Of a stretch of 6,147 nt of DNA, positions 5,872 to 6,147 are shown in pieces. The notes under the pieces were generated by a model. That model did not search any database, was not told where the DNA came from, and saw only the letters and a program-made list of their open reading frames with translations. Source of the stretch: Clostridia bacterium (GTDB lineage Bacteria > Bacillota_A > Clostridia > Oscillospirales > CAG-272); NCBI GenBank assembly GCA_017472105.1, contig JAFUQY010000350.1, positions 1 to 6,147 of the forward strand, given 5' to 3'. Numbering within the stretch: position 1 is the stretch's first letter; the number at the start of each line of letters is the position of its first letter. A program made the translations under genes and the position numbers.

Positions 5872-5921
5872 AAAAAACAGGCGTACTCCTGCGGATTTCT
5901 CCACGGGAACACGCCTGTTTT
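5872..5921. terminator. Bidirectional terminator between the regulator gene and pyrE
   Basis: An 11-bp perfect outer stem (5874-5884 with 5911-5921, AAAACAGGCGT against its complement) encloses an inner stem (5887-5895 with 5900-5908, one T-G wobble and one C-A mismatch) and a TTTC loop. A and T runs flank it on both strands, and it lies between convergent genes, ending both. It is related to the hairpin at 6-56. The last outer pair is T-A here and A-T there, a compensated change. Confidence 0.92.
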
Positions 5922-5937
5922 CGTCATTCATTCTGCA

Positions 5938-6147
5938 TTACTTGCAGTACTGTGCCATGTAGGCTTCCATCTTTTCGCGGATTTCATCGGTGAGGAGCAC
6001 CTGACCGTCGATTTCGCGGTTGTGCATATGTTCGATGATGTCGCGTACGGTAACGATGGAGTGAACGGTGATGCCGAATTCTTCCTTGATGTCGTCGATT
6101 GCGGTCTTGCCGGATGCGCCGATTTCCATACGGTTTACGGAAATGAT
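5938..6147 (-). CDS. pyrE: Orotate phosphoribosyltransferase, C-terminal part (cut by the window edge)
   Basis: Only the last 69 residues are visible; the frame is open through the right edge, so the gene starts outside the window. The segment reads IISVNRMEIG, then KTAIDDIKEEFGITVHSIVTV and RDIIEHM. This resembles the C-terminal strands and helices of clostridial-type PyrE (compare the usual VSVDRME, a variable loop, then a SAIQEVEKEYG...SIV...DII pattern). The enzyme makes orotidine 5'-monophosphate and PPi from orotate and PRPP in pyrimidine synthesis. The PRPP-binding loop that would prove the call lies upstream and is not visible. The ATG at 6129 is internal: it falls within the conserved RME motif, and no ribosome binding site precedes it. 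The gene converges on the regulator gene with 70 bp between the stops, shared by one hairpin. Confidence 0.82.
   Translation of the reverse strand: MISVNRMEIGASGKTAIDDIKEEFGITVHSIVTVRDIIEHMHNREIDGQVLLTDEIREKMEAYMAQYCK

Noticed and set aside
3300..6147. PPi made by PyrE feeding the PPi-dependent phosphofructokinase as a designed gene cluster
   Set aside because: The genes are on opposite strands, separated by a regulator gene and two terminators. Many reactions make PPi, so proximity alone is not evidence.

Overview
The window looks like a chromosomal housekeeping/carbohydrate-metabolism segment of an anaerobic Bacillota, probably an uncultured gut-type clostridium (Oscillospiraceae or a relative). 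This is inferred from the clostridial-type PPi-dependent phosphofructokinase, the style of the XRE regulator, strong AGGAG-like ribosome binding sites, sigma-A promoters with 17-bp spacers, and moderately GC-rich coding sequence between AT-rich promoters. No phage, IS, CRISPR, tRNA or rRNA sequence was seen. No gene shows a frameshift. The only incomplete gene is the one cut by the right edge.

Layout, left to right. (1) A bidirectional hairpin terminator (about 6-56) ends a leftward gene for a Xaa-Pro aminopeptidase P-type metallopeptidase (70-1308, minus). (2) A compact intergenic region (1309-1439) carries two nearly mirror-image divergent promoters. (3) A rightward gene encodes an intracellular beta-L-arabinofuranosidase-type glycoside hydrolase of the GH127/GH146 (DUF1680) superfamily (1440-3239). 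(4) A rightward gene follows for a PPi-type 6-phosphofructokinase (3300-4556); its own promoter has its -35 box over the stop codon of the hydrolase gene, and a strong terminator lies at 4562-4597. (5) An intergenic region (4557-4742) holds an imperfect palindrome, a 12-bp inverted repeat and a near-consensus promoter, followed by an XRE-family regulator with a long helical C-terminal region (4743-5867). (6) A second bidirectional terminator (about 5872-5921), related in sequence to the first, separates it from the convergent 3' end of an orotate phosphoribosyltransferase gene (pyrE), which runs off the right edge.

How the genes may work together. The hydrolase would release L-arabinose in the cytoplasm. 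PPi-type phosphofructokinases of cellulolytic clostridia can also phosphorylate sedoheptulose-7-phosphate in transaldolase-free pentose catabolism, so pairing the two genes is metabolically sensible, though this is inference. The peptidase and pyrE are general housekeeping functions. The regulator appears monocistronic, with a possible autoregulatory site next to its -35 box. I found no clear new defence or mobile system. The most unusual things are non-coding: the two related terminator modules with a compensated base pair, the symmetric divergent promoters, and the inverted repeats upstream of the regulator.
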